Positions 24,541 to 33,469 of a DNA stretch of 64,000 bases are shown in pieces; the first letter of the stretch is position 1, and each line of letters starts with the position of its first letter. This DNA is from REBR01 sp033721915 (lineage in GTDB: Bacteria > Pseudomonadota > Gammaproteobacteria > Pseudomonadales > Oleiphilaceae): positions 1 through 64,000 of the forward strand of contig JAWWAC010000013.1 of NCBI GenBank assembly GCA_033721915.1, read 5' to 3'. The position numbers and the translations under genes are program-made. The notes under the pieces were generated by a model, which made no database searches, was not told the origin of the DNA, and was given only the letters and a program-made list of their open reading frames with translations.

Positions 24541-26922
24541 ATGTTGAAAACCCTTGCCCCGTCCCGTTTGTATAAAGCCTGTGTTCTGAAGGAGTTGAAT
24601 TTCACCAGCACCCGGTCACTGGAGCCCCTGAATGAGATTCTCGGCCAGGACCGGGCCCGTGAGGCGGTGCGTTTTGCCCTGGCCATGCCCCATGGGGGCT
24701 ACAACCTCTATGCCGTGGGCCGCAACGGGCTGGGCAAGCGCACCATGATGCTGCGTTACCTGCGCACCCATGTGGAGTCCGGGCGGCGGGTATCGGACTG
24801 GTGCTATGTGGCCAACTACCAGGAGCCGCGCAACCCCTGTGTGCTGGAACTGCCGGCGGGGCTGGCACAGACCCTCAAGCAGGACATGGACCGGCTGGCG
24901 GGCAAGCTGGTGAAGGTGATTCCCCAGGCCTTTGACAACGACACCTACGAAGAGCGGGCCGAGACCCTCAAGCAGGACTACGCACGGCGCCAGGAGAAAG
25001 CCCTGGACAAGGTGGCGGCGGCGGCCAAACGGGAAGGGGTGGATCTGTCCATGACCACTCCCGGCGGCTACCGGCTGATGGCCATGAACGGGGACAAGCC
25101 CCATTCCGCGGAGTCCTTCGAGGCGCTGCCGGAGAAAGAGCGGGAAGCCTTCGAGACGGCCATAGAAGGGCTGGAGAAACAGCTGCGCAAGACACTACGG
25201 CGTATTGCCGACTGGGAGCAGACCCATGCCGAGAAACAGCAGGCCCTGAGCGAGGAGACCGTCAGTGGTGTTACCGGCCATCTGATCCAGGCCATGGTGG
25301 ACCAGTACCGGGCCTATCCGGCGGTGGTGGACCACCTGCAGGCCATGGAAAAGGACATTGTCGAGAACCTGGACATTTTCCTGGAGGACAACGAGGACCA
25401 GGCGGCCTTTGCCTATGCCTCACTGGACCGCAAGATCCCGCGCCGCTACCAGGTCAATGTGCTGGTCAGCCGCGAGGATGAGACGGTGCCGGTGGTGGTG
25501 GAGGAGAACCCCACCTACCACAACCTGTTCGGCTATGTGGAGAATGTCACCTACAAGGGCACCGTGTTCACGGATTTCTCGCTGATCCGCCCCGGCAGCC
25601 TGCACCGGGCCAACGGCGGCTACCTGCTGATGGACGCGGACAAGGTGCTGGAGCAGCATTACCTGTGGGATGCCCTCAAGCGGGCCATGCGTGGCGGTGA
25701 TATCCGCATCAACTCACTGGAGCGAGAGCTGACCCTCTCCGGCACCATCTCACTGGAGCCGGGCCCCATTCCACTGGACGTGAAGATCGTACTGTTCGGT
25801 GACCGTGAAACCTGGATGCTGCTGCAGGACTACGACCCGGAGTTCAGCGAACTGTTCCGCGTCACCGCAGACTTTGAGAACGAGATGGACCGCACGCCAC
25901 AGAGCCAGCAGCTTTATGCCCAGTTTATCGCCAGCCTGTGCCACGAGAAGCAGCTGCTGCCCTGCGACCGCAAGGCCGTGGCCCGAGTGATCGAATTCAG
26001 TGCCCGCCTGGCGGAGCACCAGGACCGGCTGTCACTCCATGCGGCGGATATCACCAACCTGCTGCGTGAATCCGATTACTGGGCCCGCCAGGCCAGCAGC
26101 CGTCGCATTGAGGCGGTGCATATCAATCAGGCACTGGCCAGTGCCGAATACCGCAGCAGCCGAATCCGTGACGAGCTCTACCGGGGCTTCTCGGACGGCT
26201 CGCTGCTGCTGAGCGTGGACGGCCAGGCCACGGGACAGGTCAATGGTCTGTCGGTGCTGGCCACCGGCGGCTTTGAGTTCGGACTGCCCAACCGCATCAG
26301 CGCCACCTGCCAGTACGGTGACGGCGAGGTGGTGCACATTGAGCGGGATGTGAAACTCAGTGGCTCCATCCACTCCAAGGGGGTGATGATCCTCTCCGCC
26401 TGGCTGGCCGCGCGCTTTGCCCAGCGAGCACCCATTCCACTGACCGCCACGCTCACCTTCGAGCAGTCCTATGCCGAGATCGACGGCGACAGCGCCTCCC
26501 TGGCAGAGCTGTGTGCGCTGGTGTCGGCTCTATCAGGGCTGCCCGCCAGGCAGGATCTGGCGGTGACCGGCTCGGTCAACCAGTTCGGCCAGGTGCAGCC
26601 CGTGGGGGGCATCAACGAGAAGGTGGAGGGCTTCTTCGACGCCTGCCAGCGTCTCGGCGCACGGGACACACAGGGGGTGATACTGCCCGCCAGCAATGTG
26701 CAGAACCTGATGCTGGACCAGAGGGTGGTGGACGCGGCCAGGGCAGGGCGTCTGCACCTGTACCCGGTCACGACCGTGGAGGAGGCGGTTACGCTGCTGC
26801 TGGGCCGCGCCGCCGGCACCAGTGATGAAAAGGGGCGCTATCCACGCAACAGCGTTTACGGACGCATTACCCGTTATCTGGACGATCTGCGACGGGAACA
26901 ACACGGCGAAAGGTCAGATTGA
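24541..26922 (+). CDS. Lon-like ATP-dependent protease, LonB/AAA_32 type
   Basis: A 793-residue protein with an N-terminal ATPase region (variant P-loop GRNGLGKRT, about 59-67), a long helical insertion with a coiled-coil character (about 130-260), and a C-terminal Lon protease domain whose catalytic dyad is S651 (DGDSASLAEL) and K694 (GGINEKVEGF). The family (E. coli YcbZ and relatives) differs from LonA in lacking the LAN domain and in having an atypical Walker A. AGGAA precedes the ATG at 24541. Its 3' end overlaps that of the convergent alkB by 56 bases. Substrates unknown. Confidence 0.9.
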   Translation: MLKTLAPSRLYKACVLKELNFTSTRSLEPLNEILGQDRAREAVRFALAMPHGGYNLYAVGRNGLGKRTMMLRYLRTHVESGRRVSDWCYVANYQEPRNPCVLELPAGLAQTLKQDMDRLAGKLVKVIPQAFDNDTYEERAETLKQDYARRQEKALDKVAAAAKREGVDLSMTTPGGYRLMAMNGDKPHSAESFEALPEKEREAFETAIEGLEKQLRKTLRRIADWEQTHAEKQQALSEETVSGVTGHLIQAMVDQYRAYPAVVDHLQAMEKDIVENLDIFLEDNEDQAAFAYASLDRKIPRRYQVNVLVSREDETVPVVVEENPTYHNLFGYVENVTYKGTVFTDFSLIRPGSLHRANGGYLLMDADKVLEQHYLWDALKRAMRGGDIRINSLERELTLSGTISLEPGPIPLDVKIVLFGDRETWMLLQDYDPEFSELFRVTADFENEMDRTPQSQQLYAQFIASLCHEKQLLPCDRKAVARVIEFSARLAEHQDRLSLHAADITNLLRESDYWARQASSRRIEAVHINQALASAEYRSSRIRDELYRGFSDGSLLLSVDGQATGQVNGLSVLATGGFEFGLPNRISATCQYGDGEVVHIERDVKLSGSIHSKGVMILSAWLAARFAQRAPIPLTATLTFEQSYAEIDGDSASLAELCALVSALSGLPARQDLAVTGSVNQFGQVQPVGGINEKVEGFFDACQRLGARDTQGVILPASNVQNLMLDQRVVDAARAGRLHLYPVTTVEEAVTLLLGRAAGTSDEKGRYPRNSVYGRITRYLDDLRREQHGERSD

Positions 26923-27469
26923 TGCGCGGGCCCAGGACACGGCGGCTTTTCGGCAGCTGATGCTGCCACTCCCGCTGCAGTCCCGCAGGCATCACCAGCA
27001 GGCTGTTGTGGGGCAATACCAGCTTCAGCCGTGGGTATTGGTCCCGCTGGTGGCGGAAATGAAAGGGCCGCTCCTGGCCCAGGCTGACTGAGGCGATCAC
27101 CGGGTCGGGCCCCAGCTCAGGTTCGTCGTCGCTGTGCCAGCCCATGCTGTCCTGGCCATGGCGGTAGAGGTTGCACAGCACACTGTTGAAGGACTCCCCG
27201 GCGGCCCTGGAGACCTGATCGCGCAATGCCGCCAGGGGCCCGGTCCAGGGCTCGGGCACCAGTGTCAGCCCGGAATAGCGGTATTGCGCCTCAGGGTCCC
27301 CCACCCAGCACTGCTGACGGGGAATCAGCCGTTCACGGCCGAACAGCCGGATGCGCTCCTGCCGCCATGGCAGTGCCTGCATCAGGTGTTGCTCCAGCAA
27401 CCGTGCCTGTTCCGGTTCCAGAAAGGGGGTTGTCAATTGCAGCTGATGGCTGCCCAGGGAATAGTCCAT
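26867..27469 (-). CDS. alkB: Alpha-ketoglutarate-dependent dioxygenase, AlkB family
   Basis: A 200-residue Fe(II)/2-oxoglutarate dioxygenase that repairs alkylated bases by oxidative demethylation. The iron ligands are H112, D114 (WHSDDE) and H170. The 2OG-binding arginines are R182 and R188 in PRINLTFRR. The N100-x-Y102 pair is also typical. The ATG at 27469 has GGAGAAGG upstream. Length and sequence style resemble the ALKBH2/3-like bacterial branch. It overlaps the LonB gene tail-to-tail. No LexA box or Ada gene is visible next to it. Confidence 0.92.
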   Translation of the reverse strand: MDYSLGSHQLQLTTPFLEPEQARLLEQHLMQALPWRQERIRLFGRERLIPRQQCWVGDPEAQYRYSGLTLVPEPWTGPLAALRDQVSRAAGESFNSVLCNLYRHGQDSMGWHSDDEPELGPDPVIASVSLGQERPFHFRHQRDQYPRLKLVLPHNSLLVMPAGLQREWQHQLPKSRRVLGPRINLTFRRVVPVADRPDNG

Positions 27470-27582
27470 GGCCTTCTCCGGTGGTATCGTGGTGCAATTC
27501 TGGTGCTGTCTGGTCCCTTTAACCACCCTTATCAGCGCTTTTTCGCCATTTCGGCGCCTCCATCTCAGCAGGTTCTTCACCC

Positions 27583-28449
27583 ATGGCAAAGTTGCTCAAG
27601 ACACCGTTCCCGATGCACCGACTCATTATGATCAGTCTGATGGGGCTGATGCTGGCGGGTTCCGCGCAGGCACTGGAGCTCAAGGGGGAGTATACCCAGG
27701 GGGCACTGCTGACCGGCAAGGTGGGCCCCGGCAGCCGTGTCACCCTCAATGGCGACCCGGTGCGGGTTACGGAGCAGGGTGAGTTCGCCATTGGCTTCGG
27801 CCGCAATGCGGACCCGGAGCACACCCTGGCGGTGGAAGGCCCCGACGGTGAGAAACAGCAGAAGACCCTGGAGATCCGCCAGCGGGAGTACGACATCCAG
27901 CGTATCGAGGGAGTGCCCCAGGAGACCGTCACCCCGGACGAGTCTTTCTACAAGCGCATCCGGGAGGAGGCCGCCCAGGTGCGCCGGGCCCGCAGCCAGG
28001 AGTCGGACCAGAGGGCCTTTCTGGGGGACTATATCTGGCCGGTGGAGGGGCGCATCAGTGGCGTCTATGGCAGCCAGCGCTATTACAACGGAGAGCCGCG
28101 CCAGCCCCATTACGGGGTGGATGTGGCCGTACCGGAAGGCACGCCGGTCAAGGCCCCGGCGGATGGCATAGTGCGCCTGGCAGAGCCGGATCTGTACTTC
28201 TCCGGCGGTACCCTGCTGATTGACCATGGCTTCGGTGTCTCCTCCACCATGCTGCACCTGAGCAAGCTGCTGGTGGAGGAAGGGCAGCCCGTGCGCCAGG
28301 GTGAGGTCATCGCCGAGGTGGGCATGACGGGCCGAGCCACCGGGCCCCACCTGGACTGGCGCATGAACTGGCACAATGTCCGTATTGACCCGGTCACACT
28401 GGCCCCGCCGCTGAAGGACGGCTATACCCCCGGCGCAGAGCGCCCCTGA
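27583..28449 (+). CDS. M23-family peptidase, exported
   Basis: A 288-residue protein with a signal sequence ending near AGSAQA (about 25-30), a small beta-rich N-terminal domain, and an LytM/M23 domain. H176 and D180 (HYGVD) are two zinc ligands. The later motifs read H225 (MLHLS) and HLDW at 256-259, where classical members have HxH; HLDW is frequent in this particular subgroup, but activity cannot be taken for granted. It would act on, or regulate enzymes acting on, periplasmic peptidoglycan. An in-frame ATG at 27613 is an alternative start. Confidence 0.85.
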   Translation: MAKLLKTPFPMHRLIMISLMGLMLAGSAQALELKGEYTQGALLTGKVGPGSRVTLNGDPVRVTEQGEFAIGFGRNADPEHTLAVEGPDGEKQQKTLEIRQREYDIQRIEGVPQETVTPDESFYKRIREEAAQVRRARSQESDQRAFLGDYIWPVEGRISGVYGSQRYYNGEPRQPHYGVDVAVPEGTPVKAPADGIVRLAEPDLYFSGGTLLIDHGFGVSSTMLHLSKLLVEEGQPVRQGEVIAEVGMTGRATGPHLDWRMNWHNVRIDPVTLAPPLKDGYTPGAERP

Positions 28450-28466
28450 CTGCAAGGGAAAACACC

Positions 28467-29075
28467 ATGACACAGCAACCCAGGGTTCATGTCATCGAGG
28501 ACGACGAGGCGGTGAGGGATTCACTGGCCATGCTGCTCACCTCAGAGGGGCTGGAGGTGGCCACCTTTGCCCTGGCCACGGAGTTTCTCAATGAGTGGAC
28601 GCCGGCCACCGCAGGCTGCATGGTGCTGGATATCCGCATGCCGGGCATGGATGGCATGGCCCTGCAGCAGGCACTGAACGAACGCCACTCACTGCTGCCG
28701 ATCATCTTTGTCACCGGTCATGGTGACGTGCCACTGGCGGTGGACGCCATGCGCCGTGGTGCCGTGGATTTTATCCAGAAACCCTACCGCGAGGATGCCC
28801 TGCTGGAAAAAATCCACGCCGCCATGGCGCTGGATGCCAAGCAGCGCGCCTCACTGGAGGCCCACCAGGGCATCCGTGACCGGCTGGCCAGGCTCACCCC
28901 CCGTGAAAACGAGATTCTGCACCGCATGGTGGCCGGACAGGCCAACAAGGTGATCGCCATTGAGCTGGACATCAGCCAGCGCACCGTGGAAATCCACCGC
29001 TCCCGTGTCATGCACAAGATGGGCACCCACTCACTGGCCCACCTGGTGCGCATGGTCATGTCGGTGCAGCCCTGA
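28467..29075 (+). CDS. FixJ-family response regulator
   Basis: A 202-residue two-component regulator. The receiver domain (about 6-120) has D12/D13, phospho-acceptor D56 (MVLDIRMPGMDG), T84 (VTGHG) and K105 (QKPY). The LuxR-type helix-turn-helix is at about 138-200 (LTPRENEILHRMVAG ... ISQRTVEIHRSRVMHKMG). The kinase gene starts 14 bases downstream and is the likely partner. Target genes are unknown. Confidence 0.9.
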   Translation: MTQQPRVHVIEDDEAVRDSLAMLLTSEGLEVATFALATEFLNEWTPATAGCMVLDIRMPGMDGMALQQALNERHSLLPIIFVTGHGDVPLAVDAMRRGAVDFIQKPYREDALLEKIHAAMALDAKQRASLEAHQGIRDRLARLTPRENEILHRMVAGQANKVIAIELDISQRTVEIHRSRVMHKMGTHSLAHLVRMVMSVQP

Positions 29076-29082
29076 GCAGGAA

Positions 29083-29136
29083 GACAGCCATGAGCGACAG
29101 GACAGCCATGAGCGACAGGACAGCAACGAGCGCAAC
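29083..29136 (+). repeat. Three 18-bp tandem units over a start codon
   Basis: GACAGCCATGAGCGACAG occurs at 29083-29100 and again, identical, at 29101-29118. A third, partly diverged copy is at 29119-29136. The first two units each hold an in-frame ATG, giving the kinase two equivalent starts. Confidence 0.9.
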
Positions 29137-30646
29137 CCAGGCCCATATCCTGCTGGTGGACGACAACCCCCAGAACCTCAAGATGCTCTACGAGACACTG
29201 CGCGACCGTGGCCATTACCTGCTGATCGCCAATGACGGTGAAAAGGCGCTGCAACTGGTCCGCCGCCACCGCCCCGAAGTGGTGCTGCTGGATGTGATGA
29301 TGCCGGGCATGGACGGCTTCCTGGTCTGTGAACACCTCAAGCAGGACCCCGTCACCGCCGACAGCGCGGTGATCTTCCTCTCCGCCCTGGACGACCTGGA
29401 TGCCAAGGTGCGGGGCTTTCAGGTGGGCGGCGCGGACTACATCGCCAAGCCCTTTCAGCCCGAGGAAGTCATCGCCCGGGTGGAAACCCATGTGCGAATG
29501 ACCCAGCTGGAGCGCTCCCTGGAGGCCCGCAACCGGGCACTGGAAGGGGATCAGGTCAGCATCCTGGACGCCATCTCGGAGGGGATCTTCGGGCTGGACC
29601 CCCAGGGCCGGATCAGTTTTGCCAACACCGCCGCCGGAGTGATGGTGGGTGAGCAGCCTGAGCGGCTGATCGGCCAGGATATGGCCCGATTGCATTTCAA
29701 CGATCAGGAGGAGGCGCCCACACTGGCCCAGCTCGGTCTCTGCGAGCCTGGGCAGCCGGTGTGGCGCCGTGCGGTCTCCATGTGCCGCCGTGACGGGCAG
29801 TGTTTCCCCGCGGAGTACCGGGCATCGCCCCGCTACGAGGAAGGTCGCCTGCAGGGCAGCGTGGTGGTCTTCCGGGATATCTCCGAGGAGCTGGACCGTG
29901 AAAAGGCCCTTGAGGAGGCAAGGCGCACGGTCACACAGCAGCGCGAGCAGCTCTCACAGGCTTCCAGACTGTCCGCCATGGGGGAGATGGCGGCCGGGTT
30001 TGCCCATGAGGTCAACCAGCCCCTGACGGCCATCACCAACTACGTCAGCCTGGCCCAGCGGCTGCTGGAAAAGCCCCGTGCAGAGCCGGAGCAGCTGCGG
30101 GAGATACTGCCCAAGATTGCCGCACAGGCCCACAGGGCCAGTGAAGTGATCCGCCATATACGGGGGTTTGTGCGCAAGCCCGGTGCCGGGCGTGAACGCA
30201 TTGATGTGGCCTCGCTGCTGACCGAGTGCCTGTCCTTTGCCGAGGTGGAGGCGCGCAGCAACGGTGTGGGCCTGGAGCTGGCGCCCTTATCGTCACTGCC
30301 ACCGGTGCGGGCGGATTCGGTACAGGTCCAGCAGGTGCTGCTCAACCTGATCCGTAACGCCCTGGAGGCATCGCGGTGGGCCGGGGCCAGTGAGCCGGTG
30401 CGAATCACGGCCGTGGTGCAGGAGCCGATGCTCTGTCTCAGTGTGCTGGATCACGGCGCCGGCCTGTCAAAGGACGCAGAGGAACGGCTCTTCCATCCCT
30501 TCTTTACCACCAAATCCGAAGGCATGGGGATCGGCCTGGCCCTGTGCCGGACATTGGTGCAGGCGCAGGGCGGGGAGATTGGCTTTCAGCGCGAACCGCC
30601 GGGCATCAGCCGGTTCTGGTTCACGCTGCCCATTGACCGGAGCTGA
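29090..30646 (+). CDS. Histidine kinase with N-terminal receiver and PAS domain
   Basis: A 518-residue cytosolic protein. A receiver domain (about 20-140, D68 in VVLLDVMMPGMDG, KPF later) is followed by a PAS domain (about 155-265), then HisKA with MGEMAAGFAHEVNQPLTAI (phosphorylated histidine near residue 306) and HATPase_c with N-box LLNLIRNALEAS and GMGIGLALC. There are no membrane segments, so it senses an internal signal. It probably phosphorylates the FixJ-type regulator encoded just before. The N-terminus varies with an 18-bp tandem repeat (MSDRTAMSDRTA). Confidence 0.9.
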   Translation: MSDRTAMSDRTATSATQAHILLVDDNPQNLKMLYETLRDRGHYLLIANDGEKALQLVRRHRPEVVLLDVMMPGMDGFLVCEHLKQDPVTADSAVIFLSALDDLDAKVRGFQVGGADYIAKPFQPEEVIARVETHVRMTQLERSLEARNRALEGDQVSILDAISEGIFGLDPQGRISFANTAAGVMVGEQPERLIGQDMARLHFNDQEEAPTLAQLGLCEPGQPVWRRAVSMCRRDGQCFPAEYRASPRYEEGRLQGSVVVFRDISEELDREKALEEARRTVTQQREQLSQASRLSAMGEMAAGFAHEVNQPLTAITNYVSLAQRLLEKPRAEPEQLREILPKIAAQAHRASEVIRHIRGFVRKPGAGRERIDVASLLTECLSFAEVEARSNGVGLELAPLSSLPPVRADSVQVQQVLLNLIRNALEASRWAGASEPVRITAVVQEPMLCLSVLDHGAGLSKDAEERLFHPFFTTKSEGMGIGLALCRTLVQAQGGEIGFQREPPGISRFWFTLPIDRS

Positions 30647-30661
30647 GCGCGGTGCGGCTCG

Positions 30662-31543
30662 CTAGAGCCACTGGATGCGGCCTTCCAGGTGGGGGGCCGT
30701 GCCCTTGGAGTTGAGCACCATGAAAGGCCACTCAGCCTTGTTCTGATCCCAGCTGAGTGTGGCTGTTCCGGGCAGAAACAGCGGGGTCTTGAACTGGGTG
30801 TCCACCATCACCGGGCCGGCATGGAGGTCCGCCTCTTCTTCCATCAGCGCCAGTGTGCGTCCCATGGTCCACATGCCGTGGGCGATGGCTCTGGGGAAGC
30901 CGAACGCCTTGGCGCTGAGGGCGTGCAGGTGAATGGGGTTGAGATCCCCGGAGGCCCTGCCATAGCGACGGCCAGTGTCTTCCGGAGCACTGATGCCTTT
31001 TTCATGGGAATAGGGCCTGGGTGGACTCTTGGGGCCCTTTTTGCCACTGCCGCCCCCGCTGGACTGGCGGTACAGTATGGTGCTGGCTTCCTGCCAGATC
31101 TCACGGCCACCGCTGCTGGCGCGGGTCACGATGTCAAACTCGATACCACGGTCACTGTTCACCTGATTCTCAAGGCGGCACTCCAGGTCCAGGCATTCCC
31201 CCTCCAGAATGGGGCGCTGCTGGGTAATGCGGTTGCGCAGGTGCACCAGTCCGAGCAGCGGCAGGGGGAAGTCCGGGTCGCTCATCAGCCGGATATGCAA
31301 CGGGAAGGCTTCAATGTGGGGCCAGGTGATGGGCAGCCGTGAACTCGGTGAAAAACCGCAGGACTGACGGTAATCCCTGAGTCTCTTGCGGTCGATGGTG
31401 ACGCCCTTGATGCTGGCTGAAAGCTCAGGAATCTGAATCCCATCACTTTTTTTGCCACCGGCAGCGCCTTTGGGAATAATGGCTCTGGCGTACAGAGGTA
31501 ATAATGAGGGGCCGGTGTTCTGGTAAATAAGGGTTTTGCTCAT
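30662..31543 (-). CDS. MaoC-family hotdog dehydratase
   Basis: A 293-residue double-hotdog-like protein. The C-terminal half has the (R)-hydratase pattern YGRASGDLNPIHLHALSAKAFGFPRAIAHGMW, with the catalytic D and H of the hydratase motif. The N-terminal half is diverged. Such proteins hydrate enoyl-thioesters in fatty acid or PHA metabolism. The ATG at 31543 with CAGG upstream is used; 11 extra codons upstream are unsupported. It diverges from an AraC-type regulator that may control it. Confidence 0.82.
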   Translation of the reverse strand: MSKTLIYQNTGPSLLPLYARAIIPKGAAGGKKSDGIQIPELSASIKGVTIDRKRLRDYRQSCGFSPSSRLPITWPHIEAFPLHIRLMSDPDFPLPLLGLVHLRNRITQQRPILEGECLDLECRLENQVNSDRGIEFDIVTRASSGGREIWQEASTILYRQSSGGGSGKKGPKSPPRPYSHEKGISAPEDTGRRYGRASGDLNPIHLHALSAKAFGFPRAIAHGMWTMGRTLALMEEEADLHAGPVMVDTQFKTPLFLPGTATLSWDQNKAEWPFMVLNSKGTAPHLEGRIQWL

Positions 31544-31940
31544 AATGCCTGCTATGCTCCATGTGAAGGTGATCACGAACCTGTAGTCTAGGGTGTGTTA
31601 TGGCAAAGGTCGCAAAGGCAACCCAGGGGCGGCCATAGGGGAGGTAGCCTGCCTGGAAGGGACAGTGTGTCGGCTGGGGCTGGCCGCTGTCCAGCGCTTA
31701 ATGACCGGCCGTCGGGCCTGATTCGCACAGAAACCGACGTATCCATAACAGGATGGCGGTAGTGCGCAGTACACCTGAGACCGACAGGGAAACGTCTGTC
31801 ACGATACTGTTCGTGACTGGCAGTCTGGCAAAGACCGGGGGGCGGAGGCATTGACCGGAATCCGCCTCACCCGGGGCAGACTGGCCAATCGCCCTCAGTC
31901 GTATCGAGACAACAATTTATTCAAGGTGGATTTGACCAGC
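31544..31940. other. Intergenic region between divergent MaoC and AraC genes
   Basis: No convincing gene, RNA or repeat. An open frame extends the AraC gene upstream to a TTG at 31851, but it lacks a ribosome site. The divergent promoters must lie here, though I could not single out -35/-10 pairs with confidence. Confidence 0.45.
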
Positions 31941-32987
31941 ATGCAGGAATTACGAGACGCAGGAGTGATGCTTCGCCTGATCTACGAGGCCATGAAGGAA
32001 GAGGGCATGGACACCGAGGCCCTGTTCCGGCGCCTGGGTATTGATGAAAACTACATCAACAGCGATCAACTGCGCACCCCCCATCATGCCCAGGTGTTTT
32101 TCTGGCAGACGCTCGAGGAGATGACCGGCGACCCGGACATAGGACTGCATCTGGGGCAGAAACTGCCGGTCTACAAGGGGCAGGTGCTGGAATACCTGTT
32201 TCTGAGCAGCCCCAACTTTGGTGAGGGGCTGCGCCGCTCACTCAACTATCAGCGCCTTCTCAGCGACGCCGCCCAGTCCGACTTTGTGCAGAATGGCGAC
32301 GAGTGTTACCTGCGACTCAATGCCGCCTCCAACGAGGTGCGCAAACTGGGGCATTTTTCCGAAGCCTTTGTGCAGGGCATGATGACTTTTTTCCGCTCTG
32401 TGACTGATGGCCAGTTCAGGCCCTCCAGAATCGACTTCGAGCACGACCGCAAAGAGGGCCAGGATGAGGCGGAACGGGTGCTGCAGTGCCCGGTGTACTT
32501 CAACCAGCCGGAAAACCGGATGTATTTCCCGGCCAGTGTGCTGGAATGTCCGTCCCCCCATGCGGAGCCGGGGCTGCTGGCCCTGCACGAGCAGTTCGCC
32601 AGCGAGCAGGTGGCCCGGCTGGAGAAAAAGGACATTGTCGGCCAGGTGGAGCGCATCGTGGCGGAGCTGCTGGACTCCGGCGAAGTGACACTGGATGCGG
32701 TGGCCGCACGCCTTGAGATCAAGCCCCGCACACTGCGCACGCGGCTGGCGGAGGCGGAAACCTCCTTCAACCAGGTGCTGTCAGACTTCCGTTACCGGCT
32801 GGCCCGCCAGCTGCTGGCCTCCACCAACGAGTCCATCGACGAGATTGTCTACCTCACCGGGTTCTCCGAGCCCAGCACCTTCTACCGGGCCTTCAAGCGC
32901 TGGTCCGGCATGACCCCCATCGAGTACCGCCGTGGCGCCATGACCGATGGTGTGTTGCTGGAAATGAGCTCCACAGGGGCGGAATAA
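31941..32987 (+). CDS. AraC-family transcriptional regulator (Arabinose_bd/OruR type)
   Basis: A 348-residue regulator: an N-terminal ligand-sensing domain of the Arabinose_bd type (about 1-200) and a C-terminal AraC double helix-turn-helix (about 245-335; VTLDAVAARLEIKPRTLRTRLAEAETSFNQVL, then IDEIVYLTGFSEPSTFYRAFKRWSGMTPIEYR). The ATG at 31941 follows AAGGTGG. It is divergent from the MaoC dehydratase, which suggests local control of a fatty-acid-type step. Ligand unknown. Confidence 0.9.
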   Translation: MQELRDAGVMLRLIYEAMKEEGMDTEALFRRLGIDENYINSDQLRTPHHAQVFFWQTLEEMTGDPDIGLHLGQKLPVYKGQVLEYLFLSSPNFGEGLRRSLNYQRLLSDAAQSDFVQNGDECYLRLNAASNEVRKLGHFSEAFVQGMMTFFRSVTDGQFRPSRIDFEHDRKEGQDEAERVLQCPVYFNQPENRMYFPASVLECPSPHAEPGLLALHEQFASEQVARLEKKDIVGQVERIVAELLDSGEVTLDAVAARLEIKPRTLRTRLAEAETSFNQVLSDFRYRLARQLLASTNESIDEIVYLTGFSEPSTFYRAFKRWSGMTPIEYRRGAMTDGVLLEMSSTGAE

Positions 32988-33011
32988 TCTCGTTTTGCCG
33001 TCAGTCAGTGA

Positions 33012-33039
33012 TTGACTTGCCGCGGAGGATGCTTATAAT
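33012..33039 (+). promoter_or_regulatory. tRNA-Asp promoter
   Basis: TTGACT (33012-33017), 16 bases, TATAAT (33034-33039), followed by a GC-rich discriminator, as at stringently controlled stable-RNA promoters. Confidence 0.85.
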
Positions 33040-33072
33040 GCCGCCCCGTTGCTGCCGGTTCTCCGGCACTGC

Positions 33073-33149
33073 GGAGCGGTAGTTCAGTTGGTTAGAATAC
33101 CGGCCTGTCACGCCGGGGGTCGCGGGTTCGAGTCCCGTCCGCTCCGCCA
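33073..33149 (+). tRNA. tRNA-Asp (GTC)
   Basis: A 77-base cloverleaf with CCA encoded. The acceptor arms GGAGCGG and CCGCTCC pair fully, the T-loop is GGTTCGAGTCC, and the anticodon GTC is at 33107-33109 in loop CTGTCAC. It stands alone with its own promoter. Confidence 0.97.
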
Positions 33150-33322
33150 TCTCCCTTCCCCATGGTTCATGGACAGCCAGGCCCCAGGGCATCCGCGCTG
33201 TTTCCTCTTGTGTTTGTTCCCTGAATTGACGTCCTCTTATTTCGTTTCGTGTTCCCTGTCACGGAATTGTCATATGGCTTAACTATCCTGATGGCTGGAT
33301 CATTAGTCAGGAGGAAAAGACC

Positions 33323-33406
33323 ATGTCCGATTACGAAGAAGAACTGCTGGAAATCAGCCAACTGGATGATGACGATCTGGACGCCGACGACGGCGTAGAA
33401 ATGTAA
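33323..33406 (+). CDS. 27-residue acidic small protein (putative)
   Basis: MSDYEEELLEISQLDDDD... ending GVEM: 27 residues, very acidic (about half Asp/Glu). It has an unusually strong ribosome site, AGGAGG, seven bases before the ATG, in an otherwise gene-free stretch between tRNA-Asp and the AraC gene. No family is recognised. The ribosome site and clean start-stop make translation plausible; function is unknown. Confidence 0.55.
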   Translation: MSDYEEELLEISQLDDDDLDADDGVEM

Positions 33407-33469
33407 TCTGAAAGATGTAGCCAGAAAACAGCCAGAAAAAGAAAACTCCGTACCGAAGCAGCCCCCGCT

